Shown here in pieces: positions 1 through 7,733 of a stretch of DNA of 64,000 nucleotides (position 1 is the first letter of the stretch; each line of letters begins with the position of its first letter). This DNA comes from Melioribacteraceae bacterium. Lineage in GTDB: Bacteria; Bacteroidota; Ignavibacteria; Ignavibacteriales; Melioribacteraceae. Location of the stretch: NCBI GenBank assembly GCA_016342755.1, contig JAEINS010000012.1, forward strand, positions 62,001 through 126,000, in the 5' to 3' direction. The translations under genes were made by a program, and so were the position numbers. Under the pieces are notes generated by a model that ran no database searches, was not told the origin of the DNA, and saw only the letters and a program-made list of their open reading frames with translations.

Positions 1-207
1 GATGATTTTTCTGCTGATGATTTAGCAACCGCGCAAAAATATAGAGATTTTTACCATGAGCAAAGAGATCAGTTTGCGGTCTGGATTGCTCTTACATACA
101 TTCTAAATCTTGTAGATGCTTATGTTGATGCTCACATGTTTGATTTTGATGTTACGCCTGATCCATATACTTCAGCGCCAATGCTAAATTTAAGAGTGAA
201 ATTTTAA
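1..207 (+). CDS. DUF5683 family membrane protein (C-terminal part)
   Basis: The reading frame is open from the first base and stops with TAA at 205-207, so only the last 68 codons of a gene that begins outside the window are present. The piece contains the phrase NLVDAYVDAHMFDFDV, which I recognise as the conserved end of the DUF5683 family: a hydrophobic segment followed by the DAYVDAHL-type motif. Family members are uncharacterised membrane proteins common in Bacteroidota and relatives. The next gene starts 3 bases after the stop, so the two are probably co-transcribed. Function unknown. Confidence 0.75.
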   Translation, partial: DDFSADDLATAQKYRDFYHEQRDQFAVWIALTYILNLVDAYVDAHMFDFDVTPDPYTSAPMLNLRVKF

Positions 208-210
208 TAT

Positions 211-915
211 ATGAAAAATATAATTGAGTGTTCCAACTGTAAATCTGAAAACCCTATTTATTCCAGCACATGCAATAATTGCAAACATTATTTAAGAGAC
301 CGTGTTTACAATATAGATTTATGGAATACCTTCTGGATGCTGATGGAATCCCCGGTTTCTGCATTTAAAAAGATAATTTTTTCTGAACACAAAAATTTTG
401 TATCACTTTTATTATTTTTCATCAGTTTAAAAGTTGCTATAAATGCTGTTATAGTTAGAAATGCATTATTTAATAACATCATTTTAGATTCTATTCCAAT
501 AAACATTGCTGCCGGAATGGTTCTTTTTATAGTTCTGTTTATTTTGCTAGTTTATGGTATTACAGGATTAAATAATCTTTTAGGATATGCTAATAGATTT
601 AAGGATAATCTGGCTTTATATACATATGCAAACTCAATATTTGTTTTCGGACTAATTTTATTAACAACCCTTAAATATGCGTTATTTGGGATTTATGCTT
701 TTACATTTGAGCCTTCGCCGTTTGAGCTTAAAACTATGGCAGCCTGGGTTATAACTGCTCTCGAAGGTTTGTTTTTTATTCTTGCGGTAATAAAATCAAT
801 TCAGGCAACTTTTGCGCAGACAACCAATACAATTTATTCCACAATTACTGGAATTGTTTTTGTCTTATTATTAGTTGGGATAGTAACCTTTCTTCCTGTC
901 TTAATTATTGGTTAA
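211..915 (+). CDS. Zinc-ribbon / Yip1-like membrane protein
   Basis: A 234-residue protein. The N-terminus has two CxxC knuckles (C7, C10, C21, C24), a short zinc ribbon of the kind that begins many bacterial membrane proteins. From about residue 60 on it has roughly five to six hydrophobic segments with the character of the Yip1 family. It starts 3 bases after the DUF5683 gene. Its 3' end overlaps the convergent phosphatase gene by 11 bases. No catalytic motif is visible. The fold assignment is by general resemblance only, and the role is unknown. Confidence 0.65.
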   Translation: MKNIIECSNCKSENPIYSSTCNNCKHYLRDRVYNIDLWNTFWMLMESPVSAFKKIIFSEHKNFVSLLLFFISLKVAINAVIVRNALFNNIILDSIPINIAAGMVLFIVLFILLVYGITGLNNLLGYANRFKDNLALYTYANSIFVFGLILLTTLKYALFGIYAFTFEPSPFELKTMAAWVITALEGLFFILAVIKSIQATFAQTTNTIYSTITGIVFVLLLVGIVTFLPVLIIG

Positions 916-1831
916 CATCATTAAGATAAGCTATAATTGCTCCGTATCTAATCCCTTTAGATGAAACATGTATTTCATCTATATTAAGAATATCAAATAG
1001 ATTGTAAAGAATAATACTTCCTGCTAAAATCACATCATTTCTGCCTTTAACAACTTCACCATAATCTTCTAATATTTGTCTGCCCGATTTGTTACTCATT
1101 TCAGAAATTATAAATTCTAAATCATGTTTCGATAAAACCGAGTCCTCAACTTTTTCTTCAACATAATCTTTAAGGTTTTGTTTTATGCATGATAGTGTAG
1201 TGGGAGTTCCGGCAACCGCTATTGTGAATAAGTTTTTATCAAATTTATTATTAATCTCATTAAAAGTTCCCTGAACTTCCTTATGTAATTCAGAAATTTC
1301 ACTCTTAATTGGCGGATCATTCTGAACAACCTTGTCAGTGAGCTTAACAGCTCCAATGTTAAAACTTTTAGAGTATTTAATACCATTGTTATCACCTACA
1401 ACAATTTCAGTACTGGCACCGCCTATATCAATTACAATTTTATCATTTGGCAAATCGAGATAAGAAGAAGTGGCTCCTAAAAAAGAATACTCAGCTTCTG
1501 TATTACCGTCAATTACATTTATATTAATTTCAAACTTTTCTTTAACAACTTTTATTATTGAATCTGAATTTTTAGCGTTTCTCATTGCGGCTGTTGCGTT
1601 AACAAGAATTTTATCACACTTTTCTTTCAAAATTATTTGTTTGTATTCATTCAGTACTTCAAAAAATTCTTCTAATTTTTCTTCACTTATCTCACCGCTT
1701 TTATCAAGTCCCTTTGCTAAACGCGGCATTCTATAATAATTATTTATTGAGGATACAGCTTTTTTCTTATCAATTACCGCAATTAGCATTAAAACTGTGT
1801 TTGATCCTATATCAATTGAAGCTATTTTCAT
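905..1831 (-). CDS. Ppx/GppA family exopolyphosphatase
   Basis: Member of the Ppx/GppA phosphatase family (ASKHA fold), which hydrolyses polyphosphate or pppGpp. The N-terminal SIDIGSNTVLMLIA matches the phosphate-1 motif, DIGGASTEIVVG matches phosphate-2, and AVAGTPTTLSCI lies in the later nucleotide-binding region. The frame is open 9 codons further upstream, but I chose the ATG at 1831: it puts the first beta strand (MKIASIDIG) at the N-terminus as usual in the family, and AAGGAAATC precedes it. At about 308 residues it is the short form, without the C-terminal HD domain of long enzymes. Polyphosphatase and pppGpp activities cannot be told apart from sequence alone. Confidence 0.85.
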   Translation of the reverse strand: MKIASIDIGSNTVLMLIAVIDKKKAVSSINNYYRMPRLAKGLDKSGEISEEKLEEFFEVLNEYKQIILKEKCDKILVNATAAMRNAKNSDSIIKVVKEKFEININVIDGNTEAEYSFLGATSSYLDLPNDKIVIDIGGASTEIVVGDNNGIKYSKSFNIGAVKLTDKVVQNDPPIKSEISELHKEVQGTFNEINNKFDKNLFTIAVAGTPTTLSCIKQNLKDYVEEKVEDSVLSKHDLEFIISEMSNKSGRQILEDYGEVVKGRNDVILAGSIILYNLFDILNIDEIHVSSKGIRYGAIIAYLNDVNQ

Positions 1832-1931
1832 GATTTCCTTAAATAATTTTGCCAACATAATTCTAATAACAAGTATATTTTACGTCATTTTTGTTATTTT
1901 TACAAATTAAGTTTTACAAATATTAAGACAC

Positions 1932-2195
1932 ATGAAAATTAAAGAAAAAGAATTTGAGAATATTTTAGCTGACCTAAAGGCTCTTGCTGAAGAAATGGGA
2001 ATTAAGGTTAGATACGAACTTGGTGATTTCAAAGGCGGCTATTGTCTCCTGAAATCGAGCAGAGTTGTAGTTTTAAATAAAAGATCTAATTTGCAGCGAA
2101 AAGTTATAACATTATCAACAGCTCTAAAAGAACTGGGTGTTGATGAAATTTATATGCCGCCGAAAATAAGAGAAATAATTGATGAGATGGGGTAA
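1932..2195 (+). CDS. Conserved small protein of unknown function upstream of aroQ
   Basis: An 87-residue, soluble, charged protein. It has a helical start (KIKEKEFENILADLKALAEEMG), then short strand-like segments (KVRYELGDFKGGYCLLKSSRVVVLNK) and a C-terminal part with VDEIYMPPKIREII. I recall similar small ORFs in related bacteria but no assigned function. It lies directly before aroQ: its stop ends at 2195 and the aroQ ATG is at 2199, so translation is probably coupled. No signal peptide or membrane segment is visible. The regular codon use and tight spacing support a real gene. Confidence 0.65.
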   Translation: MKIKEKEFENILADLKALAEEMGIKVRYELGDFKGGYCLLKSSRVVVLNKRSNLQRKVITLSTALKELGVDEIYMPPKIREIIDEMG

Positions 2196-2198
2196 TTG

Positions 2199-2630
2199 AT
2201 GAAAATTTTAGTTTTGAACGGACCAAATCTTAATTTATTAGGAAAACGGGATAAAACCCAGTATGGAGTTTTAACTTTAGACGATATAGAAAAAATACTG
2301 AAAGATGAGTTCAAAGAGGAATATTTTGAGTTTTTCCAGAGTAACCATGAAGGTGAACTAATTGATAAACTTCATAGTGCCGCGGATTATTTTGACGGAG
2401 TTCTTATTAATCCCGGCGGTTATTCTCACACATCGGTTGCAATTAGAGACGCACTTGAATTATGTAAGATTCCAAAGGTTGAAGTACATTTATCTAATAT
2501 TTCCACCCGTGAAGATTTTAGGCATAGAACTATAACTGCTGCCAGGTGTAATGGTTATGTCTCCGGCTTTAAAGAACTAAGTTATACTTCAGGCACTTAT
2601 TTATTAAAGAAACTACACTACAACAGATAA
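2199..2630 (+). CDS. aroQ: 3-Dehydroquinate dehydratase, type II
   Basis: Catalyses the third step of the shikimate pathway, dehydration of 3-dehydroquinate to 3-dehydroshikimate, in the cytoplasm. All hallmarks of the type II family are visible: NGPNLNLLGKRD at the N-terminus, the Tyr of QYGVLTL in the mobile lid, QSNHEGELID, INPGGYSHTSVAIRDAL, and VEVHLSNISTREDFRHRT, which holds the catalytic His. The length of 143 residues is normal for the dodecameric enzyme. A TTG at 2196 directly precedes the ATG at 2199; the ATG is preferred. It is paired with the small gene upstream. Confidence 0.95.
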   Translation: MKILVLNGPNLNLLGKRDKTQYGVLTLDDIEKILKDEFKEEYFEFFQSNHEGELIDKLHSAADYFDGVLINPGGYSHTSVAIRDALELCKIPKVEVHLSNISTREDFRHRTITAARCNGYVSGFKELSYTSGTYLLKKLHYNR

Positions 2631-2777
2631 TCCTTTTCTTTTAAACTGATGGTTTTATCCATAGTAATTAAACAAGTTATGAATATTTATTAAACTAAAT
2701 TATGAATTATTCGCTTTAATCTTGCTATTTTTAATTCTATTATTTATTTTTTTTAGCAAAATAAAAATGATTGGCAG

Positions 2778-3194
2778 ATGAAAGATTTTGGTTTAAAGAA
2801 ATTATATTATTCTATAAGCGAGGTAAGTAAACTTACAGACCTCGAACAGTATATCCTCAGATATTGGGAGACGGAATTTGACCAGCTAAAACCTTCAAAA
2901 AACAGAGCTGGAAACAGAATTTATACTAACAAAGATATTAAGCTTATCCTTCAGATTAAAAAACTTCTTAGAGATGAAAAATACACAATTGAAGGTGCCA
3001 AAAAAATTCTTCTGGAACCAGAATTAATGAGAGCAACTACTCAGAAACCTGCTCCTGTTATTAAAGAAAATACTAAAGAAGTTGTTGACGAAATTGTCGT
3101 AGACAATTCTCTTTTTGAAGAAAATGGGAGAGATGTAAAAAAAGATCTGACTCAGTTAAAAGAGTTTCTTATCGACTTGAAATCAAAATTATAA
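2778..3194 (+). CDS. MerR family transcriptional regulator
   Basis: A 138-residue DNA-binding protein. Residues about 9-80 form the winged helix of the MerR family: YSISEVSKLTDLEQYILRYW is the first helix-turn-helix with the RYWE phrase, followed by the wing NRIYTNKDIKLILQIKKLL. The Bacteroidota-type single-HTH MerR proteins of this size lack a sensing domain. Here the tail is a charged segment ending in a predicted helix (LTQLKEFLIDLKSKL), which may form a dimer coil. No metal-binding cysteines are seen, so it is not a classic metal sensor. It is followed 5 bases later by tRNA-Pro. Targets are unknown. Confidence 0.85.
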   Translation: MKDFGLKKLYYSISEVSKLTDLEQYILRYWETEFDQLKPSKNRAGNRIYTNKDIKLILQIKKLLRDEKYTIEGAKKILLEPELMRATTQKPAPVIKENTKEVVDEIVVDNSLFEENGRDVKKDLTQLKEFLIDLKSKL

Positions 3195-3199
3195 ATAAT

Positions 3200-3274
3200 C
3201 GGAGAGTGGCGCAGTCCGGTTAGCGCGCTCGTCTGGGGGGCGAGAGGTCGCGGGTTCAAATCCCGCCTTTCCGA
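3200..3274 (+). tRNA. tRNA-Pro (anticodon GGG)
   Basis: A 75-base cloverleaf. The acceptor stem CGGAGAG pairs with CTTTCCG (one G-T), the D stem is GCGC/GCGC, and the anticodon stem CTCGT/GCGAG carries the loop CTGGGGG with anticodon GGG. The T stem GCGGG/CCCGC carries the loop TTCAAAT, and the discriminator base is A. There is no variable-arm extension. The 3' CCA is not encoded, since CAAA follows. It stands alone, just after the MerR gene. Confidence 0.95.
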
Positions 3275-3291
3275 CAAAATAAACACACTAT

Positions 3292-3325
3292 TTCTTTATC
3301 AATGGATTATTCCATTAGTAAAGAA
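3292..3325 (+). terminator. Hairpin downstream of tRNA-Pro
   Basis: TTCTTTA (3292-3298) pairs with TAAAGAA (3319-3325). Inside it, AATGGA pairs with TCCATT around a 4-base loop, with a 2-base internal mismatch between the two stems. It begins 17 bases after the tRNA and probably ends its transcript, although no strong T run follows. Confidence 0.45.
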
Positions 3326-3357
3326 TAAAACCCCAAAAACAATTCTCAATTATTAAG

Positions 3358-3385
3358 GAATTCTAATTGATATGCGTTAGAATTC
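3358..3385. promoter_or_regulatory. Inverted repeat upstream of purF
   Basis: GAATTCTAA (3358-3366) and TTAGAATTC (3377-3385) are perfect 9-base arms around a 10-base spacer, 58 bases before the purF start codon. The position suits an operator or a 5' leader hairpin. No purine riboswitch core was recognised in the 169-base gap. Function is inferred from position only. Confidence 0.35.
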
Positions 3386-3443
3386 AACATATATTTATAC
3401 TTGCATTTTTTTAGATAAAGTTATTAAAATTAGGAACGAATAA

Positions 3444-4916
3444 GTGAATATTGATAAACCTAAATGTTATTGTGGTGTTTTTGGAATAATTGGCTCTGAA
3501 GGTCCGGCTGTAAAGGCATATTACGGATTACATTCGCTTCAGCATCGTGGACAGGAAGCAGCGGGAATTGCAACTTTACACGAATCTGAAAATGGTAAAA
3601 AATCTTTTAGTATACACAAAGACAATGGACTTGTAAACGAAGTTTTTAAAGATAAAGATGTTTTTAAGAGTCTAAAAGGTTTTGCCGCAATTGGACACAA
3701 CAGATATTCTACAACCGGCGGTTCATCTATAAAAAATATTCAGCCTTATATAGTAAACTATAAATCGGGGCATTTAGCTCTTGCTCATAACGGAAATCTT
3801 ACAAATGCTAAAGAATTAAGAAAAGAACTTGTTAACGAAGGAGCAATTTTTCAAACAACAAGTGATACTGAAGTAATTCTTCATCTGATTGCCAGAAGTA
3901 AGTTCGAAGATCAGGTTGATCAGGTTAAAGATGCTTTAAGTCAGATTAAAGGTGCTTACAGTATTACAATTCTTACCGACGATAAATTGATTGGCGCAAG
4001 AGACCCTTACGGTTTTAAGCCGCTTTGTGTTGGAGAAACCAAAGATAACGGGTTTATCATTTCATCAGAAACATGTGCTTTGGATATTAACTTTTCAACC
4101 TATATTAGAGATGTTGAGCCGGGCGAAATTTTAGTTATCGATAGAGAAACTAAGAGTCCTGAAAATTTTATATCACATAGAATTCATGAAGAAAGAAGAA
4201 CTCATAAACATTGTATTTTTGAATATATATATTTTAGCCGTCCTGACAGTCAGATTTTTGGTCAGAATGTGGACAAGATGCGTAGAAAACTTGGTAAAGT
4301 ACTAGCTCAAAAACATCCCGTTGTTGATAAAGACGGTGAAAAAGTTATTGTATTTAGTGTTCCAGATAGTTCAAACACATGCGCAATTGGTTATCAGGAT
4401 CATTTGGTAAAACAAGGTATAAACTCAAAATTAGAAATTGGATTAATTAGAAGTCACTATGTAGGCAGAACATTTATTCTTCCCGGACAAGAAAAAAGGG
4501 AAGTGGGTGTACGAGTAAAATTTAATCCGGTAAAAGGTGTTATAGAAGGAAGAACAATTGTTTTGGTTGATGATTCTATTGTTAGAGGAACAACTATGAA
4601 GCAGTTGGTTAAATTGATTAAAGAAGCAAATCCTAAAGAAATTCATTTAAGAATATCTTCCGGTCCTATTTTACATCCATGTTATTACGGAATGGATTTT
4701 CCCTCTAAAGATGAACTAATCGCAAATAAGTTTAATCAGGATATAGAAAAAATACGTGAATATCTTGAGGTTGACAGTTTAGAATATATGTCGGTTGATG
4801 AAATGTTAGAAGCAATGGTTAATCAGGATCCTGAGCATTTTTGTACTGCATGTTTTTCGGGTAAATATCCTACTAAAGTAAATACCGCAATTACAAAAGA
4901 AGAATACGAAGACTGA
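3444..4916 (+). CDS. purF: Amidophosphoribosyltransferase
   Basis: First committed enzyme of de novo purine synthesis: PRPP plus glutamine gives 5-phosphoribosylamine. It has an N-terminal Ntn glutaminase domain whose nucleophile would be Cys10 (in CGVFGI) after removal of a nine-residue propeptide. Further motifs are SLQHRGQEAAGIA, GHNRYSTTG and HNGNLTN. The C-terminal phosphoribosyltransferase domain has VLVDDSIVRGTT. Cysteines in HKHCIFEYIYF, LHPCYYGMDF and HFCTACFSG match the Fe-S ligand positions of the Bacillus-type enzyme. The start is GTG at 3444, preceded by AGGAACG. pgsA follows after 3 bases, so purF heads a purF-pgsA-ftsY unit. Confidence 0.95.
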   Translation: MNIDKPKCYCGVFGIIGSEGPAVKAYYGLHSLQHRGQEAAGIATLHESENGKKSFSIHKDNGLVNEVFKDKDVFKSLKGFAAIGHNRYSTTGGSSIKNIQPYIVNYKSGHLALAHNGNLTNAKELRKELVNEGAIFQTTSDTEVILHLIARSKFEDQVDQVKDALSQIKGAYSITILTDDKLIGARDPYGFKPLCVGETKDNGFIISSETCALDINFSTYIRDVEPGEILVIDRETKSPENFISHRIHEERRTHKHCIFEYIYFSRPDSQIFGQNVDKMRRKLGKVLAQKHPVVDKDGEKVIVFSVPDSSNTCAIGYQDHLVKQGINSKLEIGLIRSHYVGRTFILPGQEKREVGVRVKFNPVKGVIEGRTIVLVDDSIVRGTTMKQLVKLIKEANPKEIHLRISSGPILHPCYYGMDFPSKDELIANKFNQDIEKIREYLEVDSLEYMSVDEMLEAMVNQDPEHFCTACFSGKYPTKVNTAITKEEYED

Positions 4917-4919
4917 TAA

Positions 4920-5495
4920 ATGAAAATTGACCTGAAAGAACTCAGAACAAAATCGAATATTCTAAGTTTAGTTAGATTTTTTCTATTTGCACCATTTTTC
5001 CTGATGGTCTTAGAAATTCCTGATGACGATAACTTTAGATATTACACTTTGGGACTTATCTTTTTTGCGTACATCACCGATGTTCTGGATGGTTTTCTTG
5101 CGCGCAGATTTAACGAAATAACTGAAATGGGCAAAATAATTGATCCGTTAGCAGATAAAATTTGTGTTATTGCTGTAGTTATAGGACTTTATAAAATTGA
5201 AGCAATCCCGGAATATTACCTTGCAGTAATAATTTTACGCGATTTAGTAATCTTTCTTGGAGGAATTTACGTATCAAAGAAAATTGGAAAAGTACTTCCT
5301 TCTAATCTTTTAGGAAAAATGACAATCGTCTCAATCGGATTTTTTATAATGGGAACCCTGTTAAATGCGCAATCAATTACATGGCTCTACAGTATGCTTT
5401 TATATATTAGCCTCTTTTTTAGCTTTGCTTCAGTAGTTGGTTACGGAATTAGAGGTTACGAATCTATTAAATGGAAACAAAATGAAACTGTTTAA
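4920..5495 (+). CDS. pgsA: CDP-diacylglycerol-glycerol-3-phosphate 3-phosphatidyltransferase
   Basis: Integral membrane enzyme of the CDP-alcohol phosphatidyltransferase family that makes phosphatidylglycerol phosphate, the first step to PG and cardiolipin. The signature D-G-x2-A-R-x8-G-x3-D-x3-D is present as DGFLARRFNEITEMGKIIDP followed by LADK. The rest of the 191 residues forms about five to six membrane segments. Assignment as PgsA rather than another CDP-alcohol transferase rests on length and overall pattern and is likely, not certain. The 3' end overlaps the ftsY start by 14 bases, which implies translational coupling. Confidence 0.85.
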   Translation: MKIDLKELRTKSNILSLVRFFLFAPFFLMVLEIPDDDNFRYYTLGLIFFAYITDVLDGFLARRFNEITEMGKIIDPLADKICVIAVVIGLYKIEAIPEYYLAVIILRDLVIFLGGIYVSKKIGKVLPSNLLGKMTIVSIGFFIMGTLLNAQSITWLYSMLLYISLFFSFASVVGYGIRGYESIKWKQNETV

Positions 5496-6420
5496 AAATG
5501 TAAATTTTGATAAATTAAAATCGGGTCTTAATAAAACCCGTGACAAACTTGTAAATAGAATTACCGAAACTCTTAGCGGTAAAGCTCAGATTGATGATGC
5601 CACACTTGAGGAAATTGAAGAAATTTTAATTACAAGTGATCTTGGCTACGATACTGCTATTGATATTATTGAAAAAACCAGAGTTACACTTAAAAGTGAT
5701 AAAGACAGATCGGATTTGAATGTTTTAGCGACAATCAAAAAAGAATTAGAATTAATTCTTGAATCCTACGCAGTTGAACAGACAGAATTTGAATTGGTAG
5801 AAAAATATAATCCGTTTGTAATTTTGATAGTGGGTGTAAACGGAGCAGGCAAAACAACTACAATTGGTAAACTTGCCAGAAATTATAAAAATGCCGGACT
5901 TAAAGTAATTATTGGCTCAGCCGATACCTTTAGAGCCGCCGCAAATGAGCAATTGGAAATCTGGGCAAATAGAGCTGGAGTAGAAATAGTTCAGAGTGTA
6001 ACAGGAAATGATCCTTCTTCGGTAGCGTTCGATACAATTACTCTTGCTAAAGAAAAAGGTGCCGATATTGTTATAATTGATACAGCGGGCAGACTTCATA
6101 CAAAAAACAATTTAATGAACGAACTGTCTAAAATAAAACGTGTTATTGCTAAAGTTGTTGATTATGCTCCCAATGAAACTTTTCTTGTTGTTGACGGAAA
6201 TACCGGTCAGAATGCTCTTACACAGGCAAAAGAATTTGGCAAGTTTACAGATATTACCGGTCTTATTGTTACAAAATTAGACGGAACCGCTAAAGGCGGT
6301 ATTTTATTTCAGATTTGTGCTGAGAAGAATATTCCTATAAGATACATTGGTGTTGGAGAGGGAATTGATGATCTTCAAACATTTGATCCTAAAAATTATG
6401 TTAAAGCACTTTTTGAGTAG
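5482..6420 (+). CDS. ftsY: Signal recognition particle receptor FtsY
   Basis: SRP receptor GTPase that docks ribosome-SRP complexes at the membrane. It has an N domain (residues 1 to about 95, with LITSDLGYDTA) and a G domain with G1 GVNGAGKTTTIGKLA, the insertion-box phrase DTFRAAANEQL, G3 DTAGRLHTKNNLM and G4 TKLDGTAKGG. It lacks the long acidic N-terminal extension of E. coli FtsY, as in many non-proteobacterial forms. I start it at the ATG at 5482 inside pgsA; the frame is open further up but those codons are not family-like. A hairpin follows the stop. Confidence 0.95.
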   Translation: MKLFKNVNFDKLKSGLNKTRDKLVNRITETLSGKAQIDDATLEEIEEILITSDLGYDTAIDIIEKTRVTLKSDKDRSDLNVLATIKKELELILESYAVEQTEFELVEKYNPFVILIVGVNGAGKTTTIGKLARNYKNAGLKVIIGSADTFRAAANEQLEIWANRAGVEIVQSVTGNDPSSVAFDTITLAKEKGADIVIIDTAGRLHTKNNLMNELSKIKRVIAKVVDYAPNETFLVVDGNTGQNALTQAKEFGKFTDITGLIVTKLDGTAKGGILFQICAEKNIPIRYIGVGEGIDDLQTFDPKNYVKALFE

Positions 6421-6437
6421 ATAGTAGATTCCCATTT

Positions 6438-6462
6438 ATATAACAACTGTAAATTGTTATAT
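6438..6462 (+). terminator. Hairpin after ftsY
   Basis: ATATAACAA (6438-6446) and TTGTTATAT (6454-6462) form a perfect 9-base-pair AT-rich stem with a 7-base loop, 17 bases after the ftsY stop. Only a short T stretch follows. It is a probable end of the purF-pgsA-ftsY transcript. Confidence 0.45.
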
Positions 6463-6500
6463 TTCAACTATTTAATAGAACTTAATTAAATTGGTGTTTT

Positions 6501-7415
6501 TTGAAAGATATTTTATTTATTGTAAACCCAGTTTCCGGTAAAGGTAAAACCGCCAAAATGCTCCCGATTCTTAAAGAGAAAATTAATGAGCATAAAAAGG
6601 AAATTGAAATTATAGTTACTGAGTATCCGCTTCATGCAGTTGAAATTGCCAGAGCTAATTCTCACGATTTTGTATCAATTGTTGCTGTTGGCGGTGACGG
6701 AACTTTAAATGAAGTATTAAACGGAATTGACTTAATTTCCAATGTTAATTTTGGTGTGCTCCCGTCAGGTTCCGGGAATGATTTTGCTCATAATTTTAAG
6801 CTCTCAGACAATTTTTTAACCAATTTTGATCTAATACTTGATTCAAATCATAAGATAACAAAGATTGATATTGGTTCTGTTGGTTATACAACTTCATCCG
6901 ATTCAAGAGTTCATTCAAAGAAATTTATAAATAGTCTGGGAATTGGTTTTGATGCGTTAGTTGCGCATTATAATCAGAATAATAAAACCTTAAAAGGCTT
7001 AGCTTCGTACATTACCGCAATTATTAAGGCGTTAAAAAATTCAAGACCTATTAAATTAACAGTTGATAATAATATAATTAAAAAAGAATATAATGTCTTA
7101 TTTGCATCCGTTGGAAATGGTAAAACAGCCGGAGGCGGACTTTATTTAACTCCGGACGCTGAATTAAATGATGGTTTACTTGATATTACTTATGTTGATG
7201 CGATATCAAAACCAAAACTTCTTAGATCTTTACCTTTGGCTATTATTAATAAAATTAAGAAGCTGGATGTTGTAGAATTTGATACTTTTTTATCTACTGA
7301 AATTGAATTAGAATTCCCGTATTTTGTTCACGTTGACGGTGAAGTTATTGCTGCTAACGTTAAAAGTATTAAAATTGACTGTCTTAAACATGCACTAAAA
7401 ATAATCTCAAACTAG
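6501..7415 (+). CDS. Diacylglycerol/lipid kinase family protein (YegS/DgkB-like)
   Basis: Cytoplasmic lipid kinase of the DAGK catalytic family, which phosphorylates a diacylglycerol-like lipid with ATP. Motifs: IVNPVSGKGK at the N-terminus, VGGDGTLNEVLNG (the GGDGT nucleotide-binding motif), LPSGSGNDFAHNF, and NGKTAGGGLYLTPDAELNDGLLDI in the C-terminal domain. The length of about 304 residues is typical. The start is most likely TTG at 6501 with a weak GGTG before it; no in-frame ATG fits better. Its lipid substrate cannot be read from the sequence. Confidence 0.85.
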   Translation: MKDILFIVNPVSGKGKTAKMLPILKEKINEHKKEIEIIVTEYPLHAVEIARANSHDFVSIVAVGGDGTLNEVLNGIDLISNVNFGVLPSGSGNDFAHNFKLSDNFLTNFDLILDSNHKITKIDIGSVGYTTSSDSRVHSKKFINSLGIGFDALVAHYNQNNKTLKGLASYITAIIKALKNSRPIKLTVDNNIIKKEYNVLFASVGNGKTAGGGLYLTPDAELNDGLLDITYVDAISKPKLLRSLPLAIINKIKKLDVVEFDTFLSTEIELEFPYFVHVDGEVIAANVKSIKIDCLKHALKIISN

Positions 7416-7423
7416 GATTAATT

Positions 7424-7624
7424 ATGTTAATGAAGAAACCGAAACATAAAGTTTTTGATTATGAACCCCGTTATTATGATCCTGCCAAAGATCCAGAATT
7501 AAAGAAGAAAAAAAGATTAACCTTCACTGATAGCAGAAAGACAAAAAAGAAAAAACTGAACACTTATATGCTGCTGGTAATACTTTTACTGATTCTGTAC
7601 TTTTTCTTTCAACTGGGCGGATAA
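7424..7624 (+). CDS. Small basic single-pass membrane protein
   Basis: A 66-residue protein with a basic N-terminal half containing FDYEPRYYDPAKDPELKKKK, a lysine-rich linker, and one C-terminal hydrophobic helix (about residues 47-63). AGGA lies 6 bases before the ATG. I recall small proteins with the same FDYEPRYYDP phrase in related genomes, usually annotated as hypothetical. The predicted topology is N-terminus in the cytoplasm with a tail anchor. It starts 8 bases after the lipid kinase gene and so probably shares its transcript. Function unknown. Confidence 0.7.
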   Translation: MLMKKPKHKVFDYEPRYYDPAKDPELKKKKRLTFTDSRKTKKKKLNTYMLLVILLLILYFFFQLGG

Positions 7625-7733
7625 TATAAAAGTTGGCAATAATGGATAGAAGAGAGGTTTATAGAATATGTTAGTTTACATAATATACATTATATGACAA
7701 ATATAGTGTGTTTTCCAGAATCTGCATTTTAGA

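Noticed and set aside
3275-3443. Purine riboswitch before purF
   Set aside because: The gap has two hairpins but no three-way-junction core with the conserved loop bases of a purine or PurF-associated riboswitch.
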